DNA from: a virus
DNA length: 57,347 nucleotides
Virus record (IMG/VR): IMGVR_UViG_3300005577_000040
Coordinates: 1-57,347 of that record
Reading direction: 5' to 3' (one strand)
Below are positions 1 through 8,116 of this stretch, piece after piece. Position 1 is the first letter of the stretch. The number at the start of each line of letters is the position of its first letter. The notes beneath the pieces were generated by a model that saw nothing but the letters and a program-made list of their open reading frames with translations, was not told the origin of the DNA and did not search any database. The position numbers and the translations under genes are program-made.

Positions 1-53
1 TACTCGTTGTTGATTATCTCTTATTATTTTTAAAACATTTCAAACTAAAATAT

Positions 54-86
54 CTTAAAAATAATAAGAGGGAATTAACCCTCTTA
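54..86 (-). terminator. Rho-independent terminator after the head operon
   Basis: On the minus strand an 8-bp perfect stem (TAAGAGGG/CCCTCTTA, 6-nt loop) is followed by TTATTTTT. It lies just past the stop codon of the capsid gene and probably ends the head transcript. Nothing else is visible in positions 1-53. Confidence 0.85.
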
Positions 87-100
87 CTATAAGATATCTA

Positions 101-1171
101 TTAAGGAGCGATAGATACGCGAACCAAAACTTCTGGGTGACGAACAACGTTGATGAAGTTCGATTCAGAACGAATTTGCAATTCACTATCCCAGTCATCC
201 ATCTTCTGAGCAAAATAAGCTTCTTGAGCAGTTTTGTTGATAGAAGTGAAAGTTTCTGCTGGAGCAAAATAAGTTTTGAAGTTATCTGTAATATCCAGTG
301 GGAATACACGAGCTTCGTTAGCATCGATTTGTTGAGTCATACCAGTACCACGGTAAGAAACCCAAACGATATCACCGAAGTATAGGATACGATAACGAGC
401 ATCTAATCCATATTCGTTTGCAGTCAAACGACCCATCAGAATTTTCTCAGATTGAGAAAGGTTTTGATACTTCACAGCATCAGTTACGTATGGGTGGCTA
501 CGAAGTTTATCGAAGAAACCAGAAGCACAAATTGCAATCAATTGGCCAGGAACATCACCAGTTTTGATGTTGTCTTGGATAGCTGCAATAATTGGTTCAA
601 TGTCATCTTGTGGGTTAACAGTTTCATCATTCAGACGCATAGTCAAAGATGTACGAGTAACACCAAACTCTTGATACCAGTCAATGGTAGAACCATAAGA
701 CTGAGTCAATGTACCATTTGGAGCATACACAGTCCCGTTGTTGATCAACTGAATACGTGCGTTTTCCAAAGTAAGTGCGTGAGACTTACGAATTGCTTCA
801 AGTTTACGAGCTTGAGAAGATGCAAGAGTTTCAAGAGTCTCTGCACCCATAATTTCTTCCCAAACAATATTTCCATCCAAATCTTTTGCAAGAATAGATT
901 CATCTAATGGGAAGTGAGGAACACCAACAGTCACATAAGATTTTGTGCCTTTGTTGATGGTAGAAGCACGTTCACCCCAGTTTTTATCCCCGATGATGTA
1001 GTTGGTCATGCTGATACGTGGAATCATTACAGTTTTTTGTGTAAGATACTCGTGCTCAAAAATACCAAGTTGTGCAAACAAACCCCATTGGTTTGGAATG
1101 CGAAGCAACAGAGACGTTTTATCAACTACCTTGTTGTTATTGCTAGGACTACGAACAATTTTAATTGTCAT
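101..1171 (-). CDS. Major capsid protein, lambda gpE family
   Basis: Forms the icosahedral head shell. The 356-residue product has the usual size and layout of the lambda gpE-like capsid family (HK97 fold). Typical segments include GDVPGQLIAICASGFFDKL near the middle, FGDIVWVSYRG, and a C-terminal stretch with FPLDITDNFKTYFAPAE and HPEVLVRVSIAP. It is the last gene of the minus-strand head operon, after the decoration and protease-scaffold genes and just before a terminator, which is the usual capsid position. An ATG start is used. Family assignment is by recognition of conserved segments, not by alignment. Confidence 0.9.
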   Translation of the reverse strand: MTIKIVRSPSNNNKVVDKTSLLLRIPNQWGLFAQLGIFEHEYLTQKTVMIPRISMTNYIIGDKNWGERASTINKGTKSYVTVGVPHFPLDESILAKDLDGNIVWEEIMGAETLETLASSQARKLEAIRKSHALTLENARIQLINNGTVYAPNGTLTQSYGSTIDWYQEFGVTRTSLTMRLNDETVNPQDDIEPIIAAIQDNIKTGDVPGQLIAICASGFFDKLRSHPYVTDAVKYQNLSQSEKILMGRLTANEYGLDARYRILYFGDIVWVSYRGTGMTQQIDANEARVFPLDITDNFKTYFAPAETFTSINKTAQEAYFAQKMDDWDSELQIRSESNFINVVRHPEVLVRVSIAP

Positions 1172-1198
1172 CTTATTTATTTCTCTCTTTCTAATTTA

Positions 1199-1633
1199 TT
1201 AAACGATGGCAGTTAGTACATCTTCTAGAATAATGCCTTGAGTTTTCAAAGCTTCTTTCAGAAGGTTAAACTGTGTTTGGTTGAGAGAACCACCAACATG
1301 GATAGTTTTAGGAAGAGTCTCTTTCAAACGTGCTTGACGGCGAATTGCCAAAACTGGTGTTGCAGTGGTAGCAGCAACTACTAGGGAGTCTTTAAAATCA
1401 TAACGATCGCCAAGGAAAACAGCGTATTCGTTAGTAATCAGAACATCTGATCCATTAACTAAAGGTGCCCAAGCAGCAGTAGGGTCAATACTTTTTACAC
1501 GAAAAAGAATGTGCCCAAAACTAAGGGTTCCACCTGCGTAGTTTACAGTGATCATTTCACGTCCATTGCGAGCTAGGGGCTCCCAAAGAATAAGATCAGA
1601 TGCATATACTTGAGTAATATTTACACTAGCCAT
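1199..1633 (-). CDS. Putative head decoration protein
   Basis: A 144-residue protein between the protease-scaffold gene and the capsid gene. That slot is occupied by gpD-type decoration proteins in lambda-like head operons. The sequence is beta-rich, with a central segment around SFGHILFRVKSIDP, a basic stretch RRQARLKETL and a C-terminal helix. No gpD signature was proven, so the call rests mainly on position and size. It ends 27 nt before the capsid start, and its start follows the protease stop closely, so it is translated from the same message. Confidence 0.6.
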   Translation of the reverse strand: MASVNITQVYASDLILWEPLARNGREMITVNYAGGTLSFGHILFRVKSIDPTAAWAPLVNGSDVLITNEYAVFLGDRYDFKDSLVVAATTATPVLAIRRQARLKETLPKTIHVGGSLNQTQFNLLKEALKTQGIILEDVLTAIV

Positions 1634-1635
1634 TA

Positions 1636-3000
1636 TTATTTTTTACCTTTGTTATTGTATCTTTGTTCTAAGAATTTTTCTGTAGCAGCGTCAACTGCAA
1701 CACGGTTTTTACTAACTGTATCTAAAGAAGCAGTATCCATTTCTTCATCGGACAAATTTTCTTGTCCTTCTTCACCTACTTCTTCAAATTTTTCTTCTGC
1801 TTCACTTCTAGAAAGCTTAAGAATATTTACAGTAGATTGAAAATCTGCATCACTTAGATTTGCCAATGACACAGAAAGAGTTTCTGCTTGAGCAGTACCA
1901 ACAGCAGCAACCAATTCAGCTTTACGACCTGCGGTTTTAAGTGCAGCTTTCTCATCACTAATTGCTTTAAGTTGTGCTAAGGCATTAGCCAACTCTTCAT
2001 TTTTTCCTGCAAGAACTGTTTCAGAATTCAATTTGAATTGAGTGAATTCTGTTTGTAATGCAGATAAGGAAGCTTCTAGCTCTTCCATATTTAGCTTAGA
2101 CATTTCTTTGTCCTTTGTTTTGGTTTTGAAAAGATTTGAAATTGGATTATCCATTTCGTCTCCAAGGGTTATTTCTTCCAAGTAAGATTTAAATTCTTCT
2201 AGGGTCATTATTTTATCTACTAGACCATTAGCTTGTGCCTTCTGAGAAGAGAAAGTTCTTGCACCAAGTGCAACAACATCTTTCTTATCAACACCACGCC
2301 ACATAGCGACATGATCTGTAAATTGATCGTACATCTCAAGCACGGATGCCTGTATGTCATCTAAAAACTCTTGAGTGAATTTTCCCTCAGAGTCAAAAGG
2401 AACTTTGCCATCACCTGCCGTAACATAGATGTCTTCAATTCCTAATTTTTTCATGTACCCGTTCATGTTTCTCAACTGAACACGTACACCTATACTTCCT
2501 GCTTCTGCTGAAGGATTTGAAATCACTTCATGCATTACTGCTGTGTAACAATAAGAAGCAGAGTAAGAACAAGCAGAAATGTAACCAATTAATTTAACGT
2601 CATTCTCATCAGCAAGATCTCTTATATAGTTTGCTGACTCGAAAGCCATATGAGCACTACCACCACAACTGTCTTGATCAAAGACAATGGTTTTAGCACC
2701 CATATCAATAAGTTGTTTTACTTCTTCGCGAATAAGTTGGTGGCTTACGCCTTCTTCACCGCACATGCCGTAATATGGGATATCTGTAATACCACCATGT
2801 ATATCTACAATCCCAAGCTTTTGGTCTGGTATGTAATTAAGGCTTCTTTGTTTTGGTTTAATTGTTTCTGAAACTGCAAGCTCAGTAGTACCTAAATTTC
2901 TTTCCTGTACGATTTGCATAACCTTTTCAAGATAAGGCTCTGAAACCATGAGAGGGGTATTACATAGTTTTGTAGTAAGTCTTAATAGCTCATGACTCAT
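1636..3000 (-). CDS. S49-family prohead protease with C-terminal scaffold
   Basis: Head maturation protease fused to a scaffolding tail, as in lambda gpC/Nu3. Residues 60-280 form a ClpP/SppA-like S49 domain. DQDSCGGSAHMAFE near residue 108 and ISACSYSASYCY near 141-152 hold the probable serine nucleophile, about Ser147. Residues from about 290 are charged and helical, with a coiled coil (MEELEASLSALQTEFTQFKL) and an acidic C-terminus typical of scaffolds. Two in-frame internal ATGs at 2154 and 2103 follow GGAG and AGGA. Either could give a free scaffold of 172 or 155 residues. The gene sits between portal and decoration genes. Confidence 0.88.
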   Translation of the reverse strand: MSHELLRLTTKLCNTPLMVSEPYLEKVMQIVQERNLGTTELAVSETIKPKQRSLNYIPDQKLGIVDIHGGITDIPYYGMCGEEGVSHQLIREEVKQLIDMGAKTIVFDQDSCGGSAHMAFESANYIRDLADENDVKLIGYISACSYSASYCYTAVMHEVISNPSAEAGSIGVRVQLRNMNGYMKKLGIEDIYVTAGDGKVPFDSEGKFTQEFLDDIQASVLEMYDQFTDHVAMWRGVDKKDVVALGARTFSSQKAQANGLVDKIMTLEEFKSYLEEITLGDEMDNPISNLFKTKTKDKEMSKLNMEELEASLSALQTEFTQFKLNSETVLAGKNEELANALAQLKAISDEKAALKTAGRKAELVAAVGTAQAETLSVSLANLSDADFQSTVNILKLSRSEAEEKFEEVGEEGQENLSDEEMDTASLDTVSKNRVAVDAATEKFLEQRYNNKGKK

Positions 3001-3009
3001 AATTTATCT

Positions 3010-4503
3010 CTATTTATTGTTAGCATTACTTGCGCTACTATCTCCAGACTTTCCTGTAGATTTGCCTGTACCATTTCCTAGGCCTGCCCCCATACCATCT
3101 CCACTTCTAGAGGTCTCTGGAGATAACAAGTCGAATAATTCATTCTGACTCATTGTTTTATCCACTCTGGCAGGTAGTCCAAGTTTTTTCTGAATAGCAT
3201 TAATGTTTTCAGGAGTTTTTAATATATTTCCTGTTGCAGCAGCTTGTTGTAATGCTTTAGCAAATTCTGCTACACTTATTTCAGAAACTTCCTTATATTC
3301 AAATGTAGGATAAACTTCAGTAGACCATCCATTCCATTTAAATAAGCGGGGGATTAAGTAATGATTTAGAACGTCTCGAATTTCTTCAAGCTTAGATTCT
3401 ATAACCATCTTAACGATCGACATTTTAGATTCAGACAAGGCAAAGCTTCCTCCACCTTCTTGACCTAAAACTAAGAAATCTGCATACAATGCAGTTAAAA
3501 TTTCTTTCTGGTAACGGGCAATAACTTGATTTATATCAAAAGCTTTTTTACCTGTTACAGAAACTACTTCAAAATTAAAGTAAGATTCACCATTATCATC
3601 AAGCACTCTTGGCAAAATCATTCCTGATTCTTTACCAATGTGAATATTACGCATCATCTTTTTGTAATATTCATAAACTTCTTTATCCTCATCTGTAGCA
3701 TCAGGTTTCATATATTGAGGTGGGATACCTAATACTTTAAAACCGTGTAAATCAGATGCGATACCTTGGGCTTCACTTTCTTCTAAAGCTTTTTTATATT
3801 TCCAAGATTCCCAAATTGAATTTAATGGGGAAGTTCCTATAGGAGAGTCTTTAATTGGGTTGTTACGAAAAAGCAACATTCTTTCTACAGGGATATCTAC
3901 ATAAGACTTTCCATTATCTTGCGATGGGGAAGTTCCTTGACTGTAGTCATCTCTATTCTGAGGGATGTTTACTCTTTGAGTAATATGAGATAAATCTCTT
4001 CCCTTATTCGTCCACTTCCAACCGGCAATGGTATCTTGAGATCTTAAAACTAATTTTTTGATTCCAACTAATCCATCATTGTGTCTACTACCTTTTTCTG
4101 GTAGTCTGTAACGACGAACTATTTCAAATGGGGCAAAGCCGTAAGGGACAAAAGATGTTGCTTGCTTAATAAAAGACAACCAACTATGTTGCATATCGTC
4201 TTTAACAGACTTAATAAAAGCAACTTCAGATTTTAGTTGTTCTTCATATCCTTCTGGAGCAACTACGTCCCAGCCAACTCTTGCTATCATTGTTTGGACG
4301 TAATCAACAGCAGGCGCTATCGTTCCATCCTTCAACATTTTCTTATAAGTTTTAACGCACCAAGGCCATCTTAACTCATAATTGCATTCTTCGAATATCT
4401 GGCCACCAAGAACCATCAATCCATTGTAGCCTGATTCTGTCATCCTCAATGCAGGGATATCTTCACCAGCGCTCAATGGAGCTAAATCTTCTATAACTGC
4501 CAT
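3010..4503 (-). CDS. Portal protein
   Basis: Dodecameric ring at the packaging vertex through which DNA enters the head. The 497-residue size and the position between large terminase and prohead protease are those of a portal gene. Segments such as TYKKMLKDGTIAPAVDYVQT near residue 52, a central region with PIGTSPLNSIWESWKYKKAL, and a helical C-terminal part resemble the DUF935/Mu gp29-like portal group. The last 30 residues are low complexity (Gly, Ser, Asn, Lys). The exact portal subfamily was not established. Confidence 0.85.
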   Translation of the reverse strand: MAVIEDLAPLSAGEDIPALRMTESGYNGLMVLGGQIFEECNYELRWPWCVKTYKKMLKDGTIAPAVDYVQTMIARVGWDVVAPEGYEEQLKSEVAFIKSVKDDMQHSWLSFIKQATSFVPYGFAPFEIVRRYRLPEKGSRHNDGLVGIKKLVLRSQDTIAGWKWTNKGRDLSHITQRVNIPQNRDDYSQGTSPSQDNGKSYVDIPVERMLLFRNNPIKDSPIGTSPLNSIWESWKYKKALEESEAQGIASDLHGFKVLGIPPQYMKPDATDEDKEVYEYYKKMMRNIHIGKESGMILPRVLDDNGESYFNFEVVSVTGKKAFDINQVIARYQKEILTALYADFLVLGQEGGGSFALSESKMSIVKMVIESKLEEIRDVLNHYLIPRLFKWNGWSTEVYPTFEYKEVSEISVAEFAKALQQAAATGNILKTPENINAIQKKLGLPARVDKTMSQNELFDLLSPETSRSGDGMGAGLGNGTGKSTGKSGDSSASNANNK

Positions 4504-4522
4504 CTTAGAGATAGCTCCTTTG

Positions 4523-6052
4523 TTAACGTATATTTAAAAGTGGGTTGTTATTAGTTAAATCAACTGATTTTATTCCTGATAAGAATCCACTTGGCATAGA
4601 GAATTTGGAAGCTAAAATAGAGTAACCAAGAGAACAACAGTCTACGAGATCATCGTGTCCAGACTCTCCGCCCTTTCTCTCACCTGTGAAAGCTTCTAAC
4701 TCGTTGTAGAAAAATTCATTAGTGCCATAGGACTTATTCCAGAAATCTGTACCACAATTCTTGACGATTTCAATAACACCAATTTGAGCAGATGCAGCAA
4801 AAGGTCTAAAGCTTTGAAGCTTGCCTTCACCAGAACGTTGAATAGTGGTGGCAAAACCATTTTCATTTAATCTTCTAGCAAGCCTAACCGTTTCTGCTTT
4901 AGCCATTGGGTTAGGATCTTGGGGGAGGATGATGTCTACTTTATTTCCATCTCGCATTGCATTCTCTAAAATAAATTCTTCCCACATCCCAAAAGGAATA
5001 CGAGTTCTGTTTACTTCAAGAATTACATAATTGCCTGTTTTTAATTTCCCAATTTTTACAGAAGCTGTATAGTCAGGGGAGCGGTTCATTTCATGGGGCA
5101 GGGTGCCAGCGAAATCGTAAGCTCTAACAATTCGGGTGAATTGATTATATGCAGGAGGATCTATTATCTCTGTCATTGTCTTTCTGTCAAAGTAGGAACT
5201 TGCTTCTTCTCTTACTTTCCAGTTTCCATACAACAGACGTTGCTTTTCTACGCCCCTTAAACCCTTAAGCCAAGCAACATATTTGGGGTTAACTTCTTGA
5301 ACAATTTTATTATCAAAAACGTTAGCACTGATAAACGTAAACGATAGAACATCTTTTGCTTCACAAGCAGATTTGTAAATAACTTCTTCTACAGAATCTC
5401 CCCAACAGAAATCACCTTCATTGTAAGTAAAGTAACGAATCAAACCGTCTTTACTTCTGTCTGGGGTTCCATCAGGATTAAGATAGGGCTCAACCCACTC
5501 TCTTAAGAAGTGATCTGCTAAAGGGTTACAAGTAAGTTTTAAGTGAGGTTCTATCGATGGGCATGAGGGATTTCTCATCCTACTCATAATGTACTGAATC
5601 ATGAATTGAGTGAACTGTGTTGCTTCGTCTACAAGAAACAAATTTGCTTCTGTACCTTGCCAGTTTTCATGATCTTTTTCGTATTCAAAGTGTTTTAAAT
5701 AAATTTCTGAGACTTGGTATTTTTTACCTTCTTCATCTCTTTTATAAAAAACGAATTTACCATCTTTTTCTTTCCAAACATAATCTTCGCCATATCGATA
5801 TAATGAAGAGAATGTTCTGTGGCACTTGGTAAGAATACCACCAGCACCTTTTAACTGAGGTGTGGTTCTTCTTGTAATAACTCCAATAAAATTCTGTATC
5901 CAGATATACTTTAAGAAATCTATTACACCAATCTCAGATTTACCTGATCCAGCAGCTCCTCCAAATAATGTTACGTCACATTTAGATGTTGTATAAAGCC
6001 ACTGTCTTTTACTAATTGGTCTTGGAAATTTTTTCGTAACTTCTATAGTCAT
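4523..6052 (-). CDS. terL: Terminase large subunit
   Basis: ATP-driven DNA packaging motor and nuclease. The Walker A-like motif GGAAGSGKSE lies near residue 32, Walker B-like FLVDEATQF near 138, and the C-terminal nuclease part holds YDFAGTL and SGHDDLVDCCSLGYS. I use the ATG at 6052, giving 509 residues. A GTG at 6061 is in frame three codons earlier and neither has a strong ribosome site. Upstream are two hairpins and the small terminase candidate, downstream is the portal gene, so this is a standard packaging block. Confidence 0.92.
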   Translation of the reverse strand: MTIEVTKKFPRPISKRQWLYTTSKCDVTLFGGAAGSGKSEIGVIDFLKYIWIQNFIGVITRRTTPQLKGAGGILTKCHRTFSSLYRYGEDYVWKEKDGKFVFYKRDEEGKKYQVSEIYLKHFEYEKDHENWQGTEANLFLVDEATQFTQFMIQYIMSRMRNPSCPSIEPHLKLTCNPLADHFLREWVEPYLNPDGTPDRSKDGLIRYFTYNEGDFCWGDSVEEVIYKSACEAKDVLSFTFISANVFDNKIVQEVNPKYVAWLKGLRGVEKQRLLYGNWKVREEASSYFDRKTMTEIIDPPAYNQFTRIVRAYDFAGTLPHEMNRSPDYTASVKIGKLKTGNYVILEVNRTRIPFGMWEEFILENAMRDGNKVDIILPQDPNPMAKAETVRLARRLNENGFATTIQRSGEGKLQSFRPFAASAQIGVIEIVKNCGTDFWNKSYGTNEFFYNELEAFTGERKGGESGHDDLVDCCSLGYSILASKFSMPSGFLSGIKSVDLTNNNPLLNIR

Positions 6053-6107
6053 TATTATCACTTACTAAATTGTAAAGTCGCCACTTCTTGCCATGCGATC
6101 ATTTACT

Positions 6108-6158
6108 GGACTGACATACTTCAGTCCTTCTCCACCTAGCGATTATTACTTTATCGCT
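6108..6158 (-). promoter_or_regulatory. Two hairpins between the terminase genes
   Basis: Two perfect inverted repeats lie back to back: GGACTGA/TCAGTCC (6-nt loop) and AGCGAT/ATCGCT (9-nt loop). Neither has a T-tract, so they are not simple terminators. They could be RNA processing sites or attenuators that set the ratio of small to large terminase. This role is inferred. Confidence 0.4.
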
Positions 6159-6754
6159 TATTCTTCAGGATCTGACTCATATTCAAAGCTTTCGTCATCC
6201 CATTCAGAATCATAGGCGGTGACATAATCAGCCACTGCTTTAGGACCACCAAACTCTTTGGCTACTTGTTGTGGATCTTCTTTTGGTATCAAACCATTTT
6301 CTTTTGATTCTTCTGTCTTTTTAAGCAATTCAAGTTTGCGTATCTTAGCTTCTTGTTCTGCCTTAAGAAGATTAGCCTCTTGAGTAATGACCCATTTAGC
6401 AATCTCAACTCTGCGAGTAGGGACGGGGACATAACGAACCAATACTTCAACTTCTCTCATATCGGGAAGTATCAATATCTCGAAAGATGCACTAGAATCA
6501 TTTGTAAGAATTTCATGACGCTGATCTTCTGTACCTTTCCAAACTTCACGTTCTGGAACAAGGCCACCTTCGATAGCTTGTTTAACAATTTCAGCCGCAG
6601 GGTCTGTAAGATCAGACAGTTTACGTCTGACATTACCAAGGGCTCGGGGGGTTTTTATCACGCCAGCAGAAGTGGCTTTATCGGGGTTACTATGAAATTC
6701 TTTAAGGGCTTTCTTTTGTTTAGCTTTTTGTTCTGGCGTAAGTTTTGGTGCCAT
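6158..6754 (-). CDS. Putative terminase small subunit
   Basis: A 198-residue protein directly upstream of terL. The N-terminus is lysine-rich (MAPKLTPEQKAKQKKALKEF), the middle could hold the DNA-binding part, a coiled-coil region around 130-165 could mediate oligomerisation, and the C-terminus is strongly acidic. These traits and the position fit a small terminase. No family motif was recognised, so the call is contextual. Transcription probably enters from the tRNA cluster, since the first tRNA lies only 16 nt upstream of the start. Confidence 0.5.
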   Translation of the reverse strand: MAPKLTPEQKAKQKKALKEFHSNPDKATSAGVIKTPRALGNVRRKLSDLTDPAAEIVKQAIEGGLVPEREVWKGTEDQRHEILTNDSSASFEILILPDMREVEVLVRYVPVPTRRVEIAKWVITQEANLLKAEQEAKIRKLELLKKTEESKENGLIPKEDPQQVAKEFGGPKAVADYVTAYDSEWDDESFEYESDPEE

Positions 6755-6770
6755 ACATTACCTTGGAAGA

Positions 6771-6848
6771 TGGTACTCTATCGGGGAGTCGAACCCCGTT
6801 TGACAGGTTGAAAACCTGTAGTCCTAACCAAACGTAGACGAATAGAGC
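6771..6848 (-). tRNA. tRNA-Glu (UUC)
   Basis: Acceptor GCTCTAT/ATAGAGT, A73 and encoded CCA. Anticodon stem ACAGG/CCTGT with loop TTTTCAA gives UUC. The D-arm (GTC...GGAC) is Glu-like and the T-loop is TTCGACT. It is the last tRNA of the minus-strand cluster. Confidence 0.93.
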
Positions 6849-6858
6849 ATTTTAAAAA

Positions 6859-6933
6859 TGGTGGTAACAATTGGTATCGAACCAATCTATCAAGCTCTTC
6901 AGGCTTGCGCTAATCCATCTCAGCTATATTACC
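6859..6933 (-). tRNA. tRNA-Phe (GAA)
   Basis: Acceptor GGTAATA/TGTTACC with one wobble, A73 and CCA. Anticodon arm CAAGC-CTGAAGA-GCTTG. The T-loop is TTCGATA. Complete cloverleaf. Confidence 0.93.
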
Positions 6934-6939
6934 ATAATA

Positions 6940-7013
6940 TGGTGCTCAATGTGTGAATCGAACACACGACAGATGCTTACAAGGCAACTGTTATACCACT
7001 TAACTAATCGAGC
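6940..7013 (-). tRNA. tRNA-Thr (UGU)
   Basis: Acceptor GCTCGAT/ATTGAGC with one G-T pair, A73 and CCA. Anticodon loop CTTGTAA gives UGU. The anticodon stem has one T-T mismatch (GTTGC/GCATC). Confidence 0.88.
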
Positions 7014-7015
7014 AT

Positions 7016-7091
7016 TGGCAACCCGTACTGGATTCGAACCAGTAACACCTAGATTCAAAGTCTAGTGCTCTACCAATTGAGCTAACAGGCT
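7016..7091 (-). tRNA. tRNA-Gln (UUG)
   Basis: Acceptor AGCCTGT/ACGGGTT with two wobbles, G73 and CCA. Anticodon arm CTAGA-CTTTGAA-TCTAG gives UUG. D-arm and T-arm are canonical. Confidence 0.92.
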
Positions 7092-7100
7092 GATTAAACT

Positions 7101-7176
7101 TGGTGTGACGTGTGATAATCGAAATCACATACTCCAGAGTCACATTCTGGATCTTTTCCGCTTAAGATAACGTCAC
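7101..7176 (-). tRNA. tRNA-His (GUG) with A73
   Basis: Acceptor GTGACGT/ACGTCAC is perfect and is followed by A73 and CCA. Anticodon arm CCAGA-ATGTGAC-TCTGG gives GUG. Bacterial tRNA-His normally has C73 paired with an encoded G-1. Here the encoded base at -1 is G but faces A73, the arrangement on which eukaryotic Thg1 acts. The window encodes a Thg1 homologue at 46475-47176. Confidence 0.92.
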
Positions 7177-7183
7177 CACTGTT

Positions 7184-7258
7184 TGGTGGAACTGGTTGGA
7201 TTTGAACCAACATAAGTCGGCTTAAAAGGCCGATGATCTACCTGTGATCCACAATTCC
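7184..7258 (-). tRNA. tRNA-Lys (UUU)
   Basis: Acceptor GGAATTG/CAGTTCC, A73 and CCA. Anticodon arm TCGGC-CTTTTAA-GCCGA gives UUU. D-stem is GATC/GATC. Confidence 0.93.
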
Positions 7259-7265
7259 TTTAATT

Positions 7266-7339
7266 TGGCAGACCGTGTAAGAATCGAACTCACATCTCAT
7301 GGTTTGGAGCCACGCATTCTACCACTAAACTAACGATCT
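7266..7339 (-). tRNA. tRNA-Trp (CCA)
   Basis: Acceptor AGATCGT/ACGGTCT, G73 and CCA. Anticodon arm CGTGG-CTCCAAA-CCATG gives CCA, reading UGG. G73 fits bacterial Trp identity. Confidence 0.92.
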
Positions 7340-7346
7340 AAAAATT

Positions 7347-7422
7347 TGGTACTTCTTGCTGGATTCGAACCAACCCCACAGAGTTCGTAGCTCTATATTC
7401 TATCCCAATAAACTAAAGAAGT
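7347..7422 (-). tRNA. tRNA-Arg (ACG)
   Basis: Acceptor ACTTCTT/AAGAAGT is perfect, with A73 and CCA. Anticodon loop CTACGAA gives ACG. A34 would need conversion to inosine by host TadA to read CGU, CGC and CGA. Confidence 0.9.
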
Positions 7423-7423
7423 A

Positions 7424-7497
7424 TGGTACTCAGTGCTGGTAACGATCCAGCGTTTAACGCTTATCAAGCGTTTGTTCTACCATTGAACTAACCGAGT
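7424..7497 (-). tRNA. tRNA-Ile (GAU)
   Basis: Acceptor ACTCGGT/ACTGAGT, A73 and CCA. Anticodon arm AACGC-TTGATAA-GCGTT gives GAU. It starts one base after the 3' end of tRNA-Arg, so processing must resolve a 1-nt spacer. Confidence 0.92.
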
Positions 7498-7509
7498 ATA
7501 ATATTCATA

Positions 7510-7597
7510 TGGCGGAAAACAGAGAGCACGATTCTCATACGCTAGCACGTACAGACCGCTTAGCAGGCGGCTCCAGAACCCATCTGGTTTATTTTCC
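7510..7597 (-). tRNA. tRNA-Ser (GCU)
   Basis: Class II tRNA of 88 nt with a long variable arm (TACG...CGTA). Acceptor GGAAAAT/GTTTTCC, G73 and CCA. Anticodon loop CTGCTAA gives GCU. The T-loop is ATCGTGC rather than TTCGAAT, and the T-stem is only four clear pairs. Confidence 0.85.
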
Positions 7598-7601
7598 ATA
7601 T

Positions 7602-7678
7602 TGGTACGAAAGGTGGGACTTGAACCCACAAAACCTAGTTTCTAAGACTAGTATGTATGCCTATTCCATCACTCTCGC
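7602..7678 (-). tRNA. tRNA-Leu (UAG), short variable loop
   Basis: Acceptor GCGAGAG/CTTTCGT, A73 and CCA. Anticodon arm CTAGT-CTTAGAA-ACTAG gives UAG, reading CUA. The variable region is only five bases (GTTTT), whereas bacterial Leu tRNAs are normally class II with a long variable arm. Either it is charged through other elements, or the anticodon misleads about its identity. Confidence 0.82.
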
Positions 7679-7686
7679 ATTTAAAT

Positions 7687-7762
7687 TGGCGCCACTTATG
7701 GGTTTCGATCCCATTACCTTACCCTTGACAGGGGTACGCTCTCCCAATTGAGCTAAAGCGGC
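7687..7762 (-). tRNA. tRNA-Asp (GUC)
   Basis: Acceptor GCCGCTT/AAGTGGC with one wobble, G73 and CCA. Anticodon arm TACCC-CTGTCAA-GGGTA gives GUC. The T-loop begins with A (ATCGAAA). G73 fits Asp identity. Confidence 0.9.
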
Positions 7763-7768
7763 TTAAAC

Positions 7769-7852
7769 TGGTGCGCAGGGGCGGAATTTGCACCACCACA
7801 TCTCTCGAAGCTGATTTACAGTCAGGTGAGTTCACTCGTACTCAGCCTACGC
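7769..7852 (-). tRNA. tRNA-Tyr (GUA)
   Basis: Class II tRNA of 84 nt. Acceptor GCGTAGG/CCTGCGC with one wobble, A73 and CCA. Anticodon loop CTGTAAA between CTGA and TCAG gives GUA. A long variable arm follows, as expected for bacterial Tyr. Confidence 0.9.
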
Positions 7853-7861
7853 ATTTAACTA

Positions 7862-7949
7862 TGGCGGAAAATAAAGGAGTCGAACCCTCAGCGCTCATCA
7901 CACTGGCTACGGTTTTCAAGACCGTTTGTGGCCACCCACGCTATCTTCC
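7862..7949 (-). tRNA. tRNA-Ser (UGA)
   Basis: Class II tRNA of 88 nt. Acceptor GGAAGAT/ATTTTCC, G73 and CCA. Anticodon arm ACGGT-CTTGAAA-ACCGT gives UGA. The variable arm is long. Confidence 0.9.
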
Positions 7950-7954
7950 TAAAT

Positions 7955-8030
7955 TGGTGGAATAGGTGAGAATCGAACTCACCACAGGAAAGGTGCAAAC
8001 CTCCCTCGCCCCCTTGGCACATGCTACCCC
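7955..8030 (-). tRNA. tRNA-Ala (UGC)
   Basis: Acceptor GGGGTAG/CTATTCC contains the G3-U70 wobble that defines alanine identity, then A73 and CCA. Anticodon loop TTTGCAC is the same as in E. coli tRNA-Ala(UGC). The D-arm is atypical and could not be folded in the usual register. Confidence 0.82.
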
Positions 8031-8041
8031 ATAACTATAAT

Positions 8042-8116
8042 TGGTAGCGGGAACCAGATTCGAACTGGTGATTTTCAGCTTATGAGACTGACGAGTTACC
8101 GCTTCTCTATCCCGCT
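8042..8116 (-). tRNA. tRNA with CAU anticodon (elongator Met or Ile2)
   Basis: Acceptor AGCGGGA/TCCCGCT is perfect, with A73 and CCA. Anticodon arm TCAGT-CTCATAA-GCTGA gives CAU. A paired 1-72 and no GGG/CCC in the anticodon stem argue against an initiator. Whether it is Met or lysidine-modified Ile2 cannot be told by eye. Confidence 0.85.

Noticed and set aside
6058-6102. 14-codon ORF just upstream of terL
   Set aside because: Overlaps the terL start region but has no ribosome site; probably chance.
6871-7965. Several plus-strand ORFs of 64-80 codons across the tRNA block
   Set aside because: They are antisense readings of tRNA genes, giving repeated RxxxExxT-like peptides; no ribosome sites.
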